Origin: Pseudalkalibacillus salsuginis
GTDB taxonomy: Bacteria > Bacillota > Bacilli > Bacillales > Fictibacillaceae
Direction of reading: 5' to 3'
Assembly (NCBI RefSeq): GCF_021646685.1
Contig: NZ_JAKJHW010000001.1
Span: 964,688-1,028,687 of the forward strand
DNA: 64,000 bases
Numbering within the stretch: position 1 is the first letter of the stretch; each line of letters opens with the position of its first letter. Made by a program: the position numbers and the translations under genes. The notes beneath the pieces are model-generated. The model worked only from the letters and a program-made list of their open reading frames with translations. It was not told the DNA's origin and made no database searches. Shown piece by piece: positions 16,332-25,367 of this stretch.

Positions 16332-16459
16332 ATAATCTCCCTCTTTAACAGATTTTTTGATTTAGTATGAACAATCCATCCTCTTTTATTGGAGTTTTAC
16401 TTTCCTAATGTGATTTAACAATACGATGATTTTTTCTTTCTTCCCGCCTGCTCTTATTT

Positions 16460-16705
16460 TCAATCGTCAAGATAATCCATACACACTTCTTTTAATCCTT
16501 CCAATTTGTTTATAAGTCCATCAATATCATACGTATGTATTGTATCAACCACCATGTTATCTTCTTCAGTTATTGAATGTATGTGTATCTCCATAGATCC
16601 GTCCCATCTGACGTTCGCATCGAATGTACCGGCTTCATCCTGCAATTCTAATCCAATAATTTTTTCGTCCTCATTCAAATGCTTTGACTTAATGATCCAC
16701 TTCAT
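16460..16705 (-). CDS. Hypothetical acidic protein
   Basis: An 81-residue acidic protein with a strong ribosome-binding site (AAGGTGGTG) seven bases from the ATG. Composition suggests a beta-rich soluble domain (LELQDEAGTFDANVRWDGSM, then EIHIHSITEEDNMVV) ending in a short helix (INKLEGLKEVCMDYLDD). No family is recognised. It lies alone, upstream of a dispersed repeat. Confidence 0.65.
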   Translation of the reverse strand: MKWIIKSKHLNEDEKIIGLELQDEAGTFDANVRWDGSMEIHIHSITEEDNMVVDTIHTYDIDGLINKLEGLKEVCMDYLDD

Positions 16706-16829
16706 TTTTACACCACCTTAGAAAATGACCGCTTGGATTTAAAGGTATATTTTTAGTTTATCCTTTTTTTCAAATTGCCATTAGTAATCGAGGGAATCTT
16801 CGGTGCCTAATCACTTCTGATAATGGAGC

Positions 16830-16985
16830 TAGACATCAAGAAAAGCGAAAATACTCTGGTCAGCCACGAAGGTTACTGGAAGTCCATCGAGGAGGCTGTC
16901 GCCGCCGCACGAGGACTGAAGTGATCCAAGTGGTTAGGCGGTAGAGCTAGACATTTCCTCACCGCACCAAAATTTTTATACTTCC
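16830..16985. repeat. Dispersed repeat, copy C
   Basis: The best preserved copy: GGTCAGCCACGAAGGTTACT, GGAAGTCCATCGAGGAGGCT, GCCGCCGCACGAGGACTGAA, GTGATCCAAGTGGTTAGGCG and GTAGAGCTAGACATT, followed by CACCGCACC and AAAATTTTTATACTT. AGTCC and GGACT arms could pair. Confidence 0.82.
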
Positions 16986-16994
16986 TATCCATTA

Positions 16995-17038
16995 AAAAAT
17001 ACCCAGTGGCATAACAATGATTATGCCACTGGGTATTA
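16995..17038. terminator. Strong bidirectional hairpin terminator
   Basis: Perfect 16-bp stem ATACCCAGTGGCATAA / TTATGCCACTGGGTAT with A/T-rich flanks, just downstream of the minus-strand sulfotransferase gene. Confidence 0.82.
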
Positions 17039-17095
17039 ATAGGGACACTTGCCAATGATTTTGTAAGGATAAAAGATCCTAGTTTCTAACAGGTC

Positions 17096-17725
17096 TTAGA
17101 ATTTATAATTTAATAATTCAATCTCTTTTTTAAAAAAATTATGAATTACTTCCCTTTGATGCTTATTATATTGTGTACTGTAATGTTGGTGATTTTTCCT
17201 GAAATTACCTTTCGCGTTTGGTAACCAACCATCAAAAGGAAGGGAAATCTTATTACAAATGGATTTTAGATCACTTTCTAGATTTTCATATTTCCCAAGG
17301 TAGTCAACTACTGATTTGTTATTAATTGTATAGATAGGGAAGTTATAAGCATATTTATAACCTTTTCGTTCCAAAAATTCATCAAAGCTTTCTTTTTTAG
17401 GGTCTTTTACAAGAAAATAATATAAAGAAATAACTTTGTCCCAAGGGTTTCTATCGAAACAAAACTTATAATAAGAGTCCCAGATATCTTCCCCTATTAA
17501 AGATTTTATTTTATTTGCGGAATCATGATTATAAAAATTAATTTGACCAATTTGGTAATTTTGTGGGTATTTCCCCAGGTCAGCTCTAATCTTCTCATCC
17601 TCAAACATGATAGGTGTGATAATATCTTTATCACCACAATACCTTGACAATGAAATTTCAATACTAGTCCCTGCTGTTTTTTTAGTTTTTAAAAAAATAA
17701 ATTTATATTTATGTGATATTATCAT
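17096..17725 (-). CDS. Sulfotransferase family 2-type protein
   Basis: A 209-residue protein starting with a hydrophobic strand and the PAPS-binding loop (KFIFLKTKKTAGTSIEISL, about residues 7-25), followed by the FCFDRNPWDKVISLYYF segment that matches the 3'-phosphate-binding region of family 2 sulfotransferases. Such proteins transfer sulfate from PAPS to carbohydrates. There is no signal peptide. Base composition is more A/T-rich than the backbone to its left, and no related genes are nearby, so it may be acquired. Target unknown. Confidence 0.78.
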   Translation of the reverse strand: MIISHKYKFIFLKTKKTAGTSIEISLSRYCGDKDIITPIMFEDEKIRADLGKYPQNYQIGQINFYNHDSANKIKSLIGEDIWDSYYKFCFDRNPWDKVISLYYFLVKDPKKESFDEFLERKGYKYAYNFPIYTINNKSVVDYLGKYENLESDLKSICNKISLPFDGWLPNAKGNFRKNHQHYSTQYNKHQREVIHNFFKKEIELLNYKF

Positions 17726-18060
17726 TACTCTTTTTTCCTCTCCGTTTCATATGGAAGATTATCTTATTTTATTTAGGATTTCTTTATATGGAACGGCATT
17801 TTTCTTATGCGATTTTCTGTAAAATTAAGCCTTTTATATCTGACTTAATAAAAATACCCCCTCGGAGGAAAACAAGTTCTGTTGTATAAATGTGCAAGAA
17901 CTCCTAATGGCAAATGGATGCTAAAACAGCCTATTAATTTTCAATTCTTGCGCCCTTTTCATGAATAATTAACAATGACTATAAGTACCCGTACAACGTG
18001 CAGTAATCCCTCGAATCCAGCTATTCTATTTTGCGGATAATAGGCTCGCTAGTCCCCCTT
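17726..18060. other. Intergenic stretch without recognised features
   Basis: I see no convincing gene, RNA or repeat between the sulfotransferase start and the operator before the oxidoreductase gene. Confidence 0.5.
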
Positions 18061-18075
18061 AACACTCACCTTTAA

Positions 18076-18106
18076 GTAAGTACCTGTACTAAAAGTACAT
18101 ACTTAC
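18076..18106. promoter_or_regulatory. Nested palindrome, candidate HxlR-type operator
   Basis: GTAAGTA and TACTTAC arms enclose a second dyad, GTACT-AAA-AGTAC. It lies about 60 bases before the TTG start of the oxidoreductase and overlaps a weak -35 for the TATACT at 18126-18131. GTAC-containing dyads are the typical operators of HxlR/YodB regulators, one of which is encoded just downstream. Confidence 0.55.
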
Positions 18107-18164
18107 ACTTCTGTAGTATGCAATTTATACTCAATATATAAATATACTTAAGGAGGACAAATCT

Positions 18165-18725
18165 TTGAAAACTCTTGTTATCGTAACACACCCAAGCATA
18201 GAAACATCCGTCATAAATAAACGATGGGTGGAAGAAATTAAAAAATATCCGGAAAAGTATACTGTGCACGAATTGCATAAGGTTTACCCTGACGGAAACA
18301 TTGATGCGGATCAAGAACAGCAATTAATTGAATCGCATGGTAATCTTGTTTTACAGTTCCCTATATATTGGTTTAATTGTCCACCTCTCCTTAAAAAATG
18401 GTTGGACGATGTTTTAGCTTATGGATGGGCTTATGGTTCAAATGGAGGGGATAAATTAAAGAATCGCAAAGTTGCTTTAGGTGTATCTGCAGGAATTAAA
18501 AAAGAAGATTATAGTGAAAATGGACGGTATCGGTATACACTTGAACAAATATTAATTCCATTTGAAACGATATTCCTGTATTGCAATGCAGATTATCGTT
18601 CGTTATTTCCGTTTTATGGCAAAGAAAATGAGCCGGGTGGAAACGAAAAAGAAGAAAATGGACCGGGTGCAAGAGAGTTGGAAAAAAGTGCTCAGGATTA
18701 TTTGAACTTTATAGACAGCCTCTAA
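18165..18725 (+). CDS. NAD(P)H-dependent quinone oxidoreductase (flavodoxin-like fold)
   Basis: A 186-residue flavoprotein of the MdaB/KefF/YwrO type. The first strand and loop MKTLVIVTHPSIETSVINK and the segment QFPIYWFNCPPLLKKWLDDV with AYGWAYG are family hallmarks for FMN/FAD and quinone binding. It starts at TTG behind AAGGAGG. Such enzymes reduce quinones or electrophiles by two electrons. An HxlR-family regulator gene converges on it and a palindromic operator lies upstream, a common pairing for electrophile-responsive quinone reductases. Confidence 0.87.
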   Translation: MKTLVIVTHPSIETSVINKRWVEEIKKYPEKYTVHELHKVYPDGNIDADQEQQLIESHGNLVLQFPIYWFNCPPLLKKWLDDVLAYGWAYGSNGGDKLKNRKVALGVSAGIKKEDYSENGRYRYTLEQILIPFETIFLYCNADYRSLFPFYGKENEPGGNEKEENGPGARELEKSAQDYLNFIDSL

Positions 18726-18747
18726 TAGGAAGAGCTTTATTGAAGCT

Positions 18748-18795
18748 ATAAAGAAAAGCGCAAGCCGCCCTGGTCAGCTGCCGCTGTACAGCTCA
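18748..18795. repeat. Dispersed repeat, truncated copy D
   Basis: Only the first part of the family is present (AAAGCGCAAGCCGCCCTGGT followed by CAGCTG), cut off before the conserved core. It lies between two converging genes. Confidence 0.5.
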
Positions 18796-18801
18796 CAAAT
18801 C

Positions 18802-19149
18802 TTATAAACGGTTTTTTTCTCCCCACTCGCACATCATATTTAATAATGGAACGAGAGAAAGACCACGATCAGATAATGAATATTCTACTTTTGGAGGTAT
18901 TTGGGGAAATTCCTTACGTATGATAAGGCCATCTGCCTCCAGCTCTTTTAACATGATGCTTAGCGTTTTAAAAGAAATGGTACCGATACTTCGCTTCAAC
19001 TCATTATGCCTCATCCTTTTATTTTCTGAGAGCCAATACATAATGATCATTTTATATTTACCTCCTATCAAGGATAACGTATATCCAAAGCCGGTGTCTT
19101 TTTGTCCTACACCAGTCGGAACACAGGTTTTTCTGACTTTACGTTGCAC
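18802..19149 (-). CDS. HxlR-family transcriptional regulator
   Basis: A 115-residue winged-helix regulator covering the whole HxlR domain: GYTLSLIGGKYKMIIMYWL, then the recognition region MRHNELKRSIGTISFKTLS and the wing VEYSLSDRG. A GTG start is preceded by AAGGAGAG. Cys9 in the N-terminal arm (KTCVPTG) is at the place where YodB/CatR-type members carry a redox- or electrophile-sensing cysteine. It probably controls the adjacent oxidoreductase and itself. Confidence 0.9.
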   Translation of the reverse strand: MQRKVRKTCVPTGVGQKDTGFGYTLSLIGGKYKMIIMYWLSENKRMRHNELKRSIGTISFKTLSIMLKELEADGLIIRKEFPQIPPKVEYSLSDRGLSLVPLLNMMCEWGEKNRL

Positions 19150-19338
19150 TAGTTACACTCTCCTTTAGGTAGGTATATGATATAAATGTATATACATTAT
19201 TATAGACCATTATGTAGTCTTAAAGGGTGTTAAAAAGATTGTATAAAATTTAGCTATACCTCTATTTGAATAAATTTTAACAAAACATCCCTAAAACGAC
19301 TATTAAAAAACGTCTTCATTTGATTATTTGGCACGACA

Positions 19339-19425
19339 CAATTAACCCTTGGCATAATCGTTTTTATACCAAGGGTTATTGGATGGTATCCGATTGAACC
19401 TTCTATCTCGAACTTGATTAAACCA
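19339..19425 (-). pseudogene. Degenerate copy of the sufB 3' end with its terminator (island left boundary)
   Basis: On the minus strand LIKFEIEGSIG is encoded, matching the C-terminus I know for SufB (LIKFEMEGSIG), but the stop codon has become TAC. Directly behind it a hairpin AACCCTTGG..CCAAGGGTT is half preserved. The same block occurs in better condition at 55161-55256. The copies probably mark recombination sites of an element that inserts in the end of sufB. Confidence 0.65.
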
Positions 19426-19513
19426 CAGTACTACAGCGTTTTAAGTTGTAAACGCGCATGTAAACATCAATTTTAAAACAAGAATCGTATACAACACTAC
19501 TCGTAATTGAACA

Positions 19514-19699
19514 TTAAAAGCAATCTTTTGTGGACAAAACTTGGTCATTTTTTAATAAAAAAATGTTTTCCTCGAATCTATACTTGCATTTCGCCTGGTT
19601 TTCGATCGACATATAGGGTATTGTTTTCACACGCTTCTCTATCGCATTCTCTGGGTTATTCAGCAATTCGTTCCATCGTTCATCATCTAACCATTTCAC
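19514..19699 (-). CDS. Hypothetical small protein downstream of araM
   Basis: A 61-residue protein that starts at GTG with AAGGAG nine bases upstream, 46 bases after the araM stop on the same strand. The sequence (KWLDDERWNELLNNPENAIE, then KRVKTIPYMSIENQAKC) matches nothing I know. It may be the end of the arabinan operon or a truncated gene near the island edge. Confidence 0.45.
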   Translation of the reverse strand: MKWLDDERWNELLNNPENAIEKRVKTIPYMSIENQAKCKYRFEENIFLLKNDQVLSTKDCF

Positions 19700-19744
19700 T
19701 ATTGGACACTCCTTTTTCGGCTTTTTAATCGTTTGTCAAAAAGT

Positions 19745-20947
19745 CTATATGGGTAACGAATCGATTGGATATGTGATGCTGGATTGCTTGAATTGATTGA
19801 TTAAAAACAACCCTGTACATCTTTCTCTTAATTTATAAGCTTCGTTCAAGCTCTCTTGCACCAGGTCGTTAGAGATGTGCAAATCAACAGCAGTCGTGGG
19901 ACCACCGACTGTTTTTAATAGCTTTCTAAGCTTGCTCGGATCAGGTAGTTCATCAATCAAGTCTTTTATGGCCCCCCAATGTTTTCTTAACGATTCATTA
20001 TAAGGGGTCGCTATGGACAGATGTTCTACATCCAACTGCTCTCCTAATTGTTTATATAATTCAGAAATGATCGCCGTTGCCACACCGACCTTTGCACCAT
20101 GCAGCAGCTGTTCTTCATTTTTATCAAGAAGATCCATTTCCCAAAAGTGAGACAAGTGATGCTCCCCACCAGATGCTGGCCGTGAAAAGTCAAGAAGAAG
20201 CATAACCAACCCGGATTCCACCAAAGATTGCATCAAAATTGCAATACCATCAGCATCACCTTGTGCAATCATTTCTGCATTCGAAACACACGCTTCAAGT
20301 GAACGCCTCGTTATATCAGAAGCCAATTGATTATAGGGTTCGTTTCCGATCAATTCTGAGATTTTCCAATCAAGCAATGAGGTGTACTTGCCTAAAATAT
20401 CACCAAAGCCAGCCGCAGTCAGCTGCTTTGGAGCTGCAGCCAAAAGATCAACATCTGCAAAAACAGCCAGAGGGGAAGTCGTTTGAACGGTTTGCTTCAT
20501 TCCTCGAAATAATAACGGAGCACCTTTTGAAGTGAAACCATCGACGGATGCAGCTGTTGGCACAGATATGAAAGGTATGTTCATTTTATATCCTATAAAA
20601 CGTACGATATCATGGATGGTTCCCGTCCCAACTGCTATCAAAGCATCCGTAAATGGCGGCATTTCTGCAAATAATTGAATGAGGGTCGGTTCGTCTGCAA
20701 GTACCTGACCATGTTGATTGGGCTGCAAAATGATCAGCTGATGGTCAATATGATGGGGCAATATCTTTGAAAGCTGTAGCCCCGCGGCTTCATTGGTATT
20801 TTTGTCTGCTACTAAAATAACGTTTTTAAAACGCTTTGATTCCATATATAGGGGAATCTGTTGCAAGGCTCCTTTTTCGATCGTGACTTCAGGAAGGACA
20901 GTCCCTCCATACTGAACCAACCCCCTTATTTCTGGTATTATCTTCAA
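19745..20947 (-). CDS. araM: sn-Glycerol-1-phosphate dehydrogenase
   Basis: About 400 residues of the iron-dependent-alcohol-dehydrogenase-like fold. NAD-binding features (VGTGTIHDIVRFIGYKM), the substrate region (SVPTAASVDGFTSKGAPLLF) and metal-binding HLSHFWEM with upstream Asp/His residues are present. AraM/EgsA of Bacillus subtilis reduces dihydroxyacetone phosphate to sn-glycerol-1-phosphate, used for archaeal-type heptaprenylglycerol lipids. The TTG at 20947 has GGTGG nine bases upstream; GTG codons at 20959 lie inside that site. As in Bacillus subtilis, the gene lies in an arabinan/arabinose operon, for a reason not understood. Confidence 0.9.
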   Translation of the reverse strand: MKIIPEIRGLVQYGGTVLPEVTIEKGALQQIPLYMESKRFKNVILVADKNTNEAAGLQLSKILPHHIDHQLIILQPNQHGQVLADEPTLIQLFAEMPPFTDALIAVGTGTIHDIVRFIGYKMNIPFISVPTAASVDGFTSKGAPLLFRGMKQTVQTTSPLAVFADVDLLAAAPKQLTAAGFGDILGKYTSLLDWKISELIGNEPYNQLASDITRRSLEACVSNAEMIAQGDADGIAILMQSLVESGLVMLLLDFSRPASGGEHHLSHFWEMDLLDKNEEQLLHGAKVGVATAIISELYKQLGEQLDVEHLSIATPYNESLRKHWGAIKDLIDELPDPSKLRKLLKTVGGPTTAVDLHISNDLVQESLNEAYKLRERCTGLFLINQFKQSSITYPIDSLPI

Positions 20948-20974
20948 GATTAACACCACCCAATTGATTTTATT

Positions 20975-21150
20975 GCGAGGCTGAACCTTAGTTACGCTCG
21001 TACTGGGATTCCTTAAGTTTTCAACGACACCGAACGATCTTCTCTATGAAAAGTCATCCCCTCCACGTATAAAGAAAACCGAACAAAACCAAGCCTCTGA
21101 CTTAGGTTAAAGCAAAGTAGCGCTTATACTGAAATCCTTATCACGTGTAA
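20975..21150. repeat. Short dispersed repeat (second family), copy 2
   Basis: GGCTGAACCTTAGTTACGCT near the left end and AACAAAACCAAGCCTCTGAC near the right end each recur, the first at about 13167 and the second, diverged, on the other strand at about 58650-58700. It lies between abfB and araM. Confidence 0.45.
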
Positions 21151-21185
21151 AAAGAACGGATCGTACGTTCCTTTTGAAGTTAAGG

Positions 21186-22670
21186 TCAGCAAATCGTTAA
21201 GACGGTTACAGACATTGCGGGTAGCACGACTTCCAAAGTATGTCCTGCAACACTGTAATGTTGAAATGGGATTGGTTTCACATTGTCAGGTTCATCGAAA
21301 GTATTTCTCGCATCCATAGAGGAAGAGGTAAGGATACGGCCAGATACCTCCGCCAATGAAATGTCACCACGCATGTCAAGGTGAATCGTAGAAGCCTTTC
21401 TATGATCTAGATTACAAAGACTTATATGGATTTTTCCATCTGTATCTTTAGATGCTGATGCAGTCACCTGGGGTATGGATTGATCACCAATTTTAATCGA
21501 ATCTACGTTAATATCCATCGAAAGCTTCTTTGCGCCCTGATGCACTTTATACATTTCAAACACATGATAGGTCGGTGTTACGGTCATCTTATCCTTCTCT
21601 GTCAATACCATTGCTTGTAGGACATTAACGGTTTGAGCGATGTTCGCCATCTGGACCCGATCACAATGATCATTAAATATATTTAGCGTAACACCTGCCA
21701 CTAAAGCATCTCTGATTGTATTTTGTTGATACAGAAAACCCGGATTTGTGTCTGGTTCTACATCAAACCAAGTTCCCCATTCATCAACAATCAGGCCCAC
21801 CCGTTTAGCTGCATCATACTGATCCATGATGGTTGCATGTTTCGTGATCAGTTCATCCATTTGTAAAGCTTTTTTCATGGTGATGGTCCATTCATCCTCT
21901 GTGAAATCGGTGGCAGATCCTTTTCCTTTCCAGAAGTCTCCCGGAATCGTATAATAGTGCAAACTTAGACCGTCCATAAGATGCCCAGCTTCTCGCATCA
22001 AAACCTCTGTCCAAGTGAAATCATCGACATTTGCACCACCTGCGATTTTGTAAATCTTATTCTTACCATAATTACGTACATAGGTTTGATAACGTCGGTA
22101 TAGATCAGCGTAATACTCAGGACGCATGTTACCGCCGCATCCCCAGCTCTCATTCCCAACGCCGAAGTACTTCAGCTTCCAAGGCTCTTCTCTGCCGTTT
22201 TCCATTCTCCAGTCCGCCATAGGCGATTCGCCATCGAATGTCAAGTACTCTACCCATTCAGACATTTCCTGAACGGTTCCGCTCCCGACATTTCCACATA
22301 TGTATGGCTCAGCCCCTAGCAGCCCACAAAGCACCATGAATTCATGAGTACCAAAATGGTTATTCTCTATAACGCCGCCCCAATGTGTATTGACCATTCG
22401 TTTCCGTTTTTCTCGAGGGCCAATACCGTCTTTCCAATGGTATTCATCGGCAAAGCATCCTCCAGGCCAACGAAGTACAGGAATGTCGAGCTTTCGGAGT
22501 GCGTTCAATACATCAGTTCGAATACCCAATGTATTGGGGATCGCAGAATCCTCACCTACCCAGATTCCTTCATATATGCATCGGCCGAGATGTTCTGCAA
22601 AATGTCCATAAATATTCCTGTTTATGGTTCCTTGAATGACATCTGAATTCACAACGATCTTATTTTCCAT
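21186..22670 (-). CDS. abfB: Intracellular GH51 alpha-L-arabinofuranosidase (AbfB/Xsa type)
   Basis: A 494-residue GH51 enzyme without signal peptide. The acid/base Glu lies in [12 protein letters not shown] (about residue 173) and the nucleophile Glu in [11 protein letters not shown] (about 294). N-terminal [20 protein letters not shown] and [19 protein letters not shown] are typical of the Abf2/Xsa branch. It releases terminal alpha-L-arabinofuranose from imported arabino-oligosaccharides. It follows the GH43 gene and precedes araM in one minus-strand operon. The second GH51 gene at 29.4 kb is a different subgroup, so the two probably differ in linkage preference. Confidence 0.93.
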   Translation of the reverse strand: MENKIVVNSDVIQGTINRNIYGHFAEHLGRCIYEGIWVGEDSAIPNTLGIRTDVLNALRKLDIPVLRWPGGCFADEYHWKDGIGPREKRKRMVNTHWGGVIENNHFGTHEFMVLCGLLGAEPYICGNVGSGTVQEMSEWVEYLTFDGESPMADWRMENGREEPWKLKYFGVGNESWGCGGNMRPEYYADLYRRYQTYVRNYGKNKIYKIAGGANVDDFTWTEVLMREAGHLMDGLSLHYYTIPGDFWKGKGSATDFTEDEWTITMKKALQMDELITKHATIMDQYDAAKRVGLIVDEWGTWFDVEPDTNPGFLYQQNTIRDALVAGVTLNIFNDHCDRVQMANIAQTVNVLQAMVLTEKDKMTVTPTYHVFEMYKVHQGAKKLSMDINVDSIKIGDQSIPQVTASASKDTDGKIHISLCNLDHRKASTIHLDMRGDISLAEVSGRILTSSSMDARNTFDEPDNVKPIPFQHYSVAGHTLEVVLPAMSVTVLTIC

Positions 22671-22757
22671 AACGTAATACTCCTCTATGAATTTGATAAT
22701 ATTATTGATGGATAACGGTGGAAGTCGCGGAAGGATGGTTCAAAAAGATCGGTTCTA

Positions 22758-25169
22758 TCAGCGAATTCCCCCTGAAATTTCCGAAATTTCCTGCTCTGAG
22801 AGTGTTCCCTGATAAATGCGCAGCTCGTCCATTAAGCCTTTGAAAGGAGGATCCCACCAATTGACACCAAGGCTGAAGAGGCTGTCAGCAGTCGTAAACG
22901 TATTCGGGAATCCAGCCCCTGTAAACGTTTCCTGACCGTCAACATAGACCTTTATCGTGCCATTGCCGACAGTGAACGCAAGATGTGTCCATTCATCTGT
23001 TCCAATTTGCATTCCGGCCGCGGCATCATACCATGTAGATCCTGCTGACCATACCATCGTATGATTTTGGACTCCAATGTGCCCTTTAGGCACTAAGCTG
23101 ACCCAATGATTCGAATCCCTGGCACCAAAGAAGGCCGTTGTATAGGTCGTTAATTGTTCAGGATTCAACCAGAGCGAAACAGAATACGCATCACCTAAAA
23201 TGAGGCCATCAGGGAGTCGGATTCCTGATGAACCATTGAACAGCGCTGCATCCCCAGCAACACCTCCAGTGAAGGAAATGTTACCATCTATATAGTTGAT
23301 TCGATCACCCGTGGCTGTACCTGGGTCAAAGTTACCGGTACTATCGCTAAGGTTGCCTTCAAAAGCGTAATATGCGATTAACCCTTCCTCTCTTTCCGCA
23401 AGAACGGAAATTGCAAAGCTTTTCGATGCTGTAGCATCACCTTTTACAATTGTTGCTGTCAGTATTGCCGTTACATTTTCCAACCCAGCCTCTGGTCGAT
23501 GAACGATTCCCTCATCCGTTATGACGTCGGTATTGGAGGAATGCCAAGAGATTTCTGTTCCGTGAGTACCAACCGTCGGTAATGTCAAGTCATCTATTAT
23601 GTTGCTTGTATCTCCCAAGCTCAAGTCCGCTCGGACGTCTTCGACGAGTTGTTCATCTGATCTGTCCGAGATCATTTTACTGCCCCAAATAGAAACACCT
23701 TGTTTGGACACTGCACTGAATGTCATTTTATAGGTTTCTGATGTGAGATCCCATTGACGCAGAAACACCCCATCATATGTTACACCATCCAAGGTCAGTG
23801 CTGCGCTGTTATGACCTGTCTTTTTCCATTTTCCACTGACTTCTCCAGAAACCTTATTGTTTTTATGAAGGCTTATCGTAACAGATTCTTTAATATCTTC
23901 AGAAATATCTTTGCCATGATTGATAAATTTGTAATCGCCTATGATATCTTTTCGGTAAACTTCATCAAGAGATTCCCCTCCGTACCGATAGGGTGCAACT
24001 ACCGGCCAGCCATCCTTATTCATGAACATTTGATGAACCCGGATTTCATGGGTCTCACCTCTTTCCGGAAAGCGTGAATGGAATATTAAAAATTGCTGAC
24101 CTGTTTCTTGATCGTAAAAGACTGAATTATGACCTGGTGAAACATAACCAGTGCCAATACCTGTTCCCGGGTCACCAATTTTCCTTTCAAACAAGTAGTT
24201 CCCCATCAATTTTACGCCATAGGGTTCGATGGAACGATCGTCAAAAATAGTGCCAGGTTTGCCATGGACATCAATCATGTTATTGTCTTCAGCATCGTAA
24301 TACGGTCCATCAGGATTTTTGGATCGAGCAACCCGCATATTGTAACCACCGTCTGAAGTAAGCCCTCCGAAAGACAAATACATATAATAATAATCAGTTT
24401 CTGGATGATATTGAATATATGGACCCTCGATTCTGCTGTGGTTCCCTCCCATCAGCTTTTTACCGTATCCTTGACCCGGAAGAGGCTTTCCTGTTTCAGG
24501 ATTCATTTCCAGTATGAAAATGCCGCCGGAATAAGAACCGTACATCATCCAAAGCTTCCCGTTCTTATCAAAGAAGGTATGAGGATCAACTACATTCGGA
24601 TGCTTTGTGGCATCGTACTTTTCGGGATATAGGCCATCATCATAAGGGGTTCCATCCACATCAGATTCTTCATCAGTCATCCCCGACTTTAAAATGATCC
24701 CTAAGTCTTTATAGGGACCTTCGACTTTGTCAGCTACTGCTACACCCATTGCTGACCTTGGGGAATCTCCTCTGCACGTGTTGTAATACATATAAAACTT
24801 GCCGTCCTTCAGCTGAACAACATCTGCTGCCCAAAGGGTGTCCGTTTCCGCCCATGATAGCGTTTCTTCTAATTCTTGCAATACATTATCAAATAATGGA
24901 TTGTCAGGATGAACACCCGATGCCACAAGCTCCCACTGTTGGAAGTCCTTCGTCTTTGCTGCAGCCAAGTGTGAACCGAATACATAAAAGGTGTCATCTA
25001 CCTTGATAACTGAAGGATCATGTACAGATGCCTCTTTAAAAACAGGCCCCTCCTCCCCTCGTCCACCATCAGGTTTATGACTGTCACTATTGGCAACCGC
25101 TGAGCCCGGTATCATTAAGGTGACAAATAAAAAGGGCAGAAATAATTTTCTGCAAAAAAATTTTTTCAT
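22758..25169 (-). CDS. Secreted multidomain GH43 endo-arabinanase
   Basis: An 803-residue exported enzyme: signal peptide (about 1-26, LFLPFLFVTLMIPGSAVA); GH43 five-bladed propeller (about 45-400) with catalytic acids in VHDPSVIKVDDTFYVFGSH, VVDPHTFFD and RIEGPYIQY; a beta-sandwich of about 100 residues as in AbnB; a bacterial Ig-like domain (LPTVGTHGTEISWHSSNTDV, about 535-600); and a LamG/concanavalin-like domain (LIAYYAFEGNLSDSTGNF, about 610-795) that probably binds glycans. It would cut alpha-1,5-arabinan outside the cell and feed the ABC importer. An inverted repeat lies between it and the binding-protein gene upstream. Confidence 0.9.
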   Translation of the reverse strand: MKKFFCRKLFLPFLFVTLMIPGSAVANSDSHKPDGGRGEEGPVFKEASVHDPSVIKVDDTFYVFGSHLAAAKTKDFQQWELVASGVHPDNPLFDNVLQELEETLSWAETDTLWAADVVQLKDGKFYMYYNTCRGDSPRSAMGVAVADKVEGPYKDLGIILKSGMTDEESDVDGTPYDDGLYPEKYDATKHPNVVDPHTFFDKNGKLWMMYGSYSGGIFILEMNPETGKPLPGQGYGKKLMGGNHSRIEGPYIQYHPETDYYYMYLSFGGLTSDGGYNMRVARSKNPDGPYYDAEDNNMIDVHGKPGTIFDDRSIEPYGVKLMGNYLFERKIGDPGTGIGTGYVSPGHNSVFYDQETGQQFLIFHSRFPERGETHEIRVHQMFMNKDGWPVVAPYRYGGESLDEVYRKDIIGDYKFINHGKDISEDIKESVTISLHKNNKVSGEVSGKWKKTGHNSAALTLDGVTYDGVFLRQWDLTSETYKMTFSAVSKQGVSIWGSKMISDRSDEQLVEDVRADLSLGDTSNIIDDLTLPTVGTHGTEISWHSSNTDVITDEGIVHRPEAGLENVTAILTATIVKGDATASKSFAISVLAEREEGLIAYYAFEGNLSDSTGNFDPGTATGDRINYIDGNISFTGGVAGDAALFNGSSGIRLPDGLILGDAYSVSLWLNPEQLTTYTTAFFGARDSNHWVSLVPKGHIGVQNHTMVWSAGSTWYDAAAGMQIGTDEWTHLAFTVGNGTIKVYVDGQETFTGAGFPNTFTTADSLFSLGVNWWDPPFKGLMDELRIYQGTLSEQEISEISGGIR

Positions 25170-25243
25170 ATTCGTCCTATTCTCCTCTCTGTCATACCAG
25201 ATAAAGAATTGAATCTCTCATGGTTGTAAGATGATAAGGGTGA

Positions 25244-25359
25244 GGGCTGTCCCATATGCGTATGACTCTCTCCGTTTCTAGAACATCTAGAGAACAATTC
25301 ACGGTTTTTTCTCTAAATGTTGTGATGGAGGTGTCTGACACTTTCTTTTGGAACAGCCC
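25244..25359. repeat. Imperfect long inverted repeat between araN and the GH43 gene
   Basis: GGGCTGTCCCA at 25244-25254 pairs with TGGAACAGCCC at 25349-25359; between them lies the palindrome GTGTCTGACAC. It may act as processing or attenuation structure so that the binding protein is made in excess of the distal enzymes, or be a small mobile repeat. Confidence 0.5.
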
Positions 25360-25367
25360 CGTCCTAA

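Noticed and set aside
16995..17038. Third copy of the sufB terminator block
   Set aside because: The hairpin has a similar outline (GGCATAA/TTATGCC) but different arm bases, and no SufB codons lie beside it.
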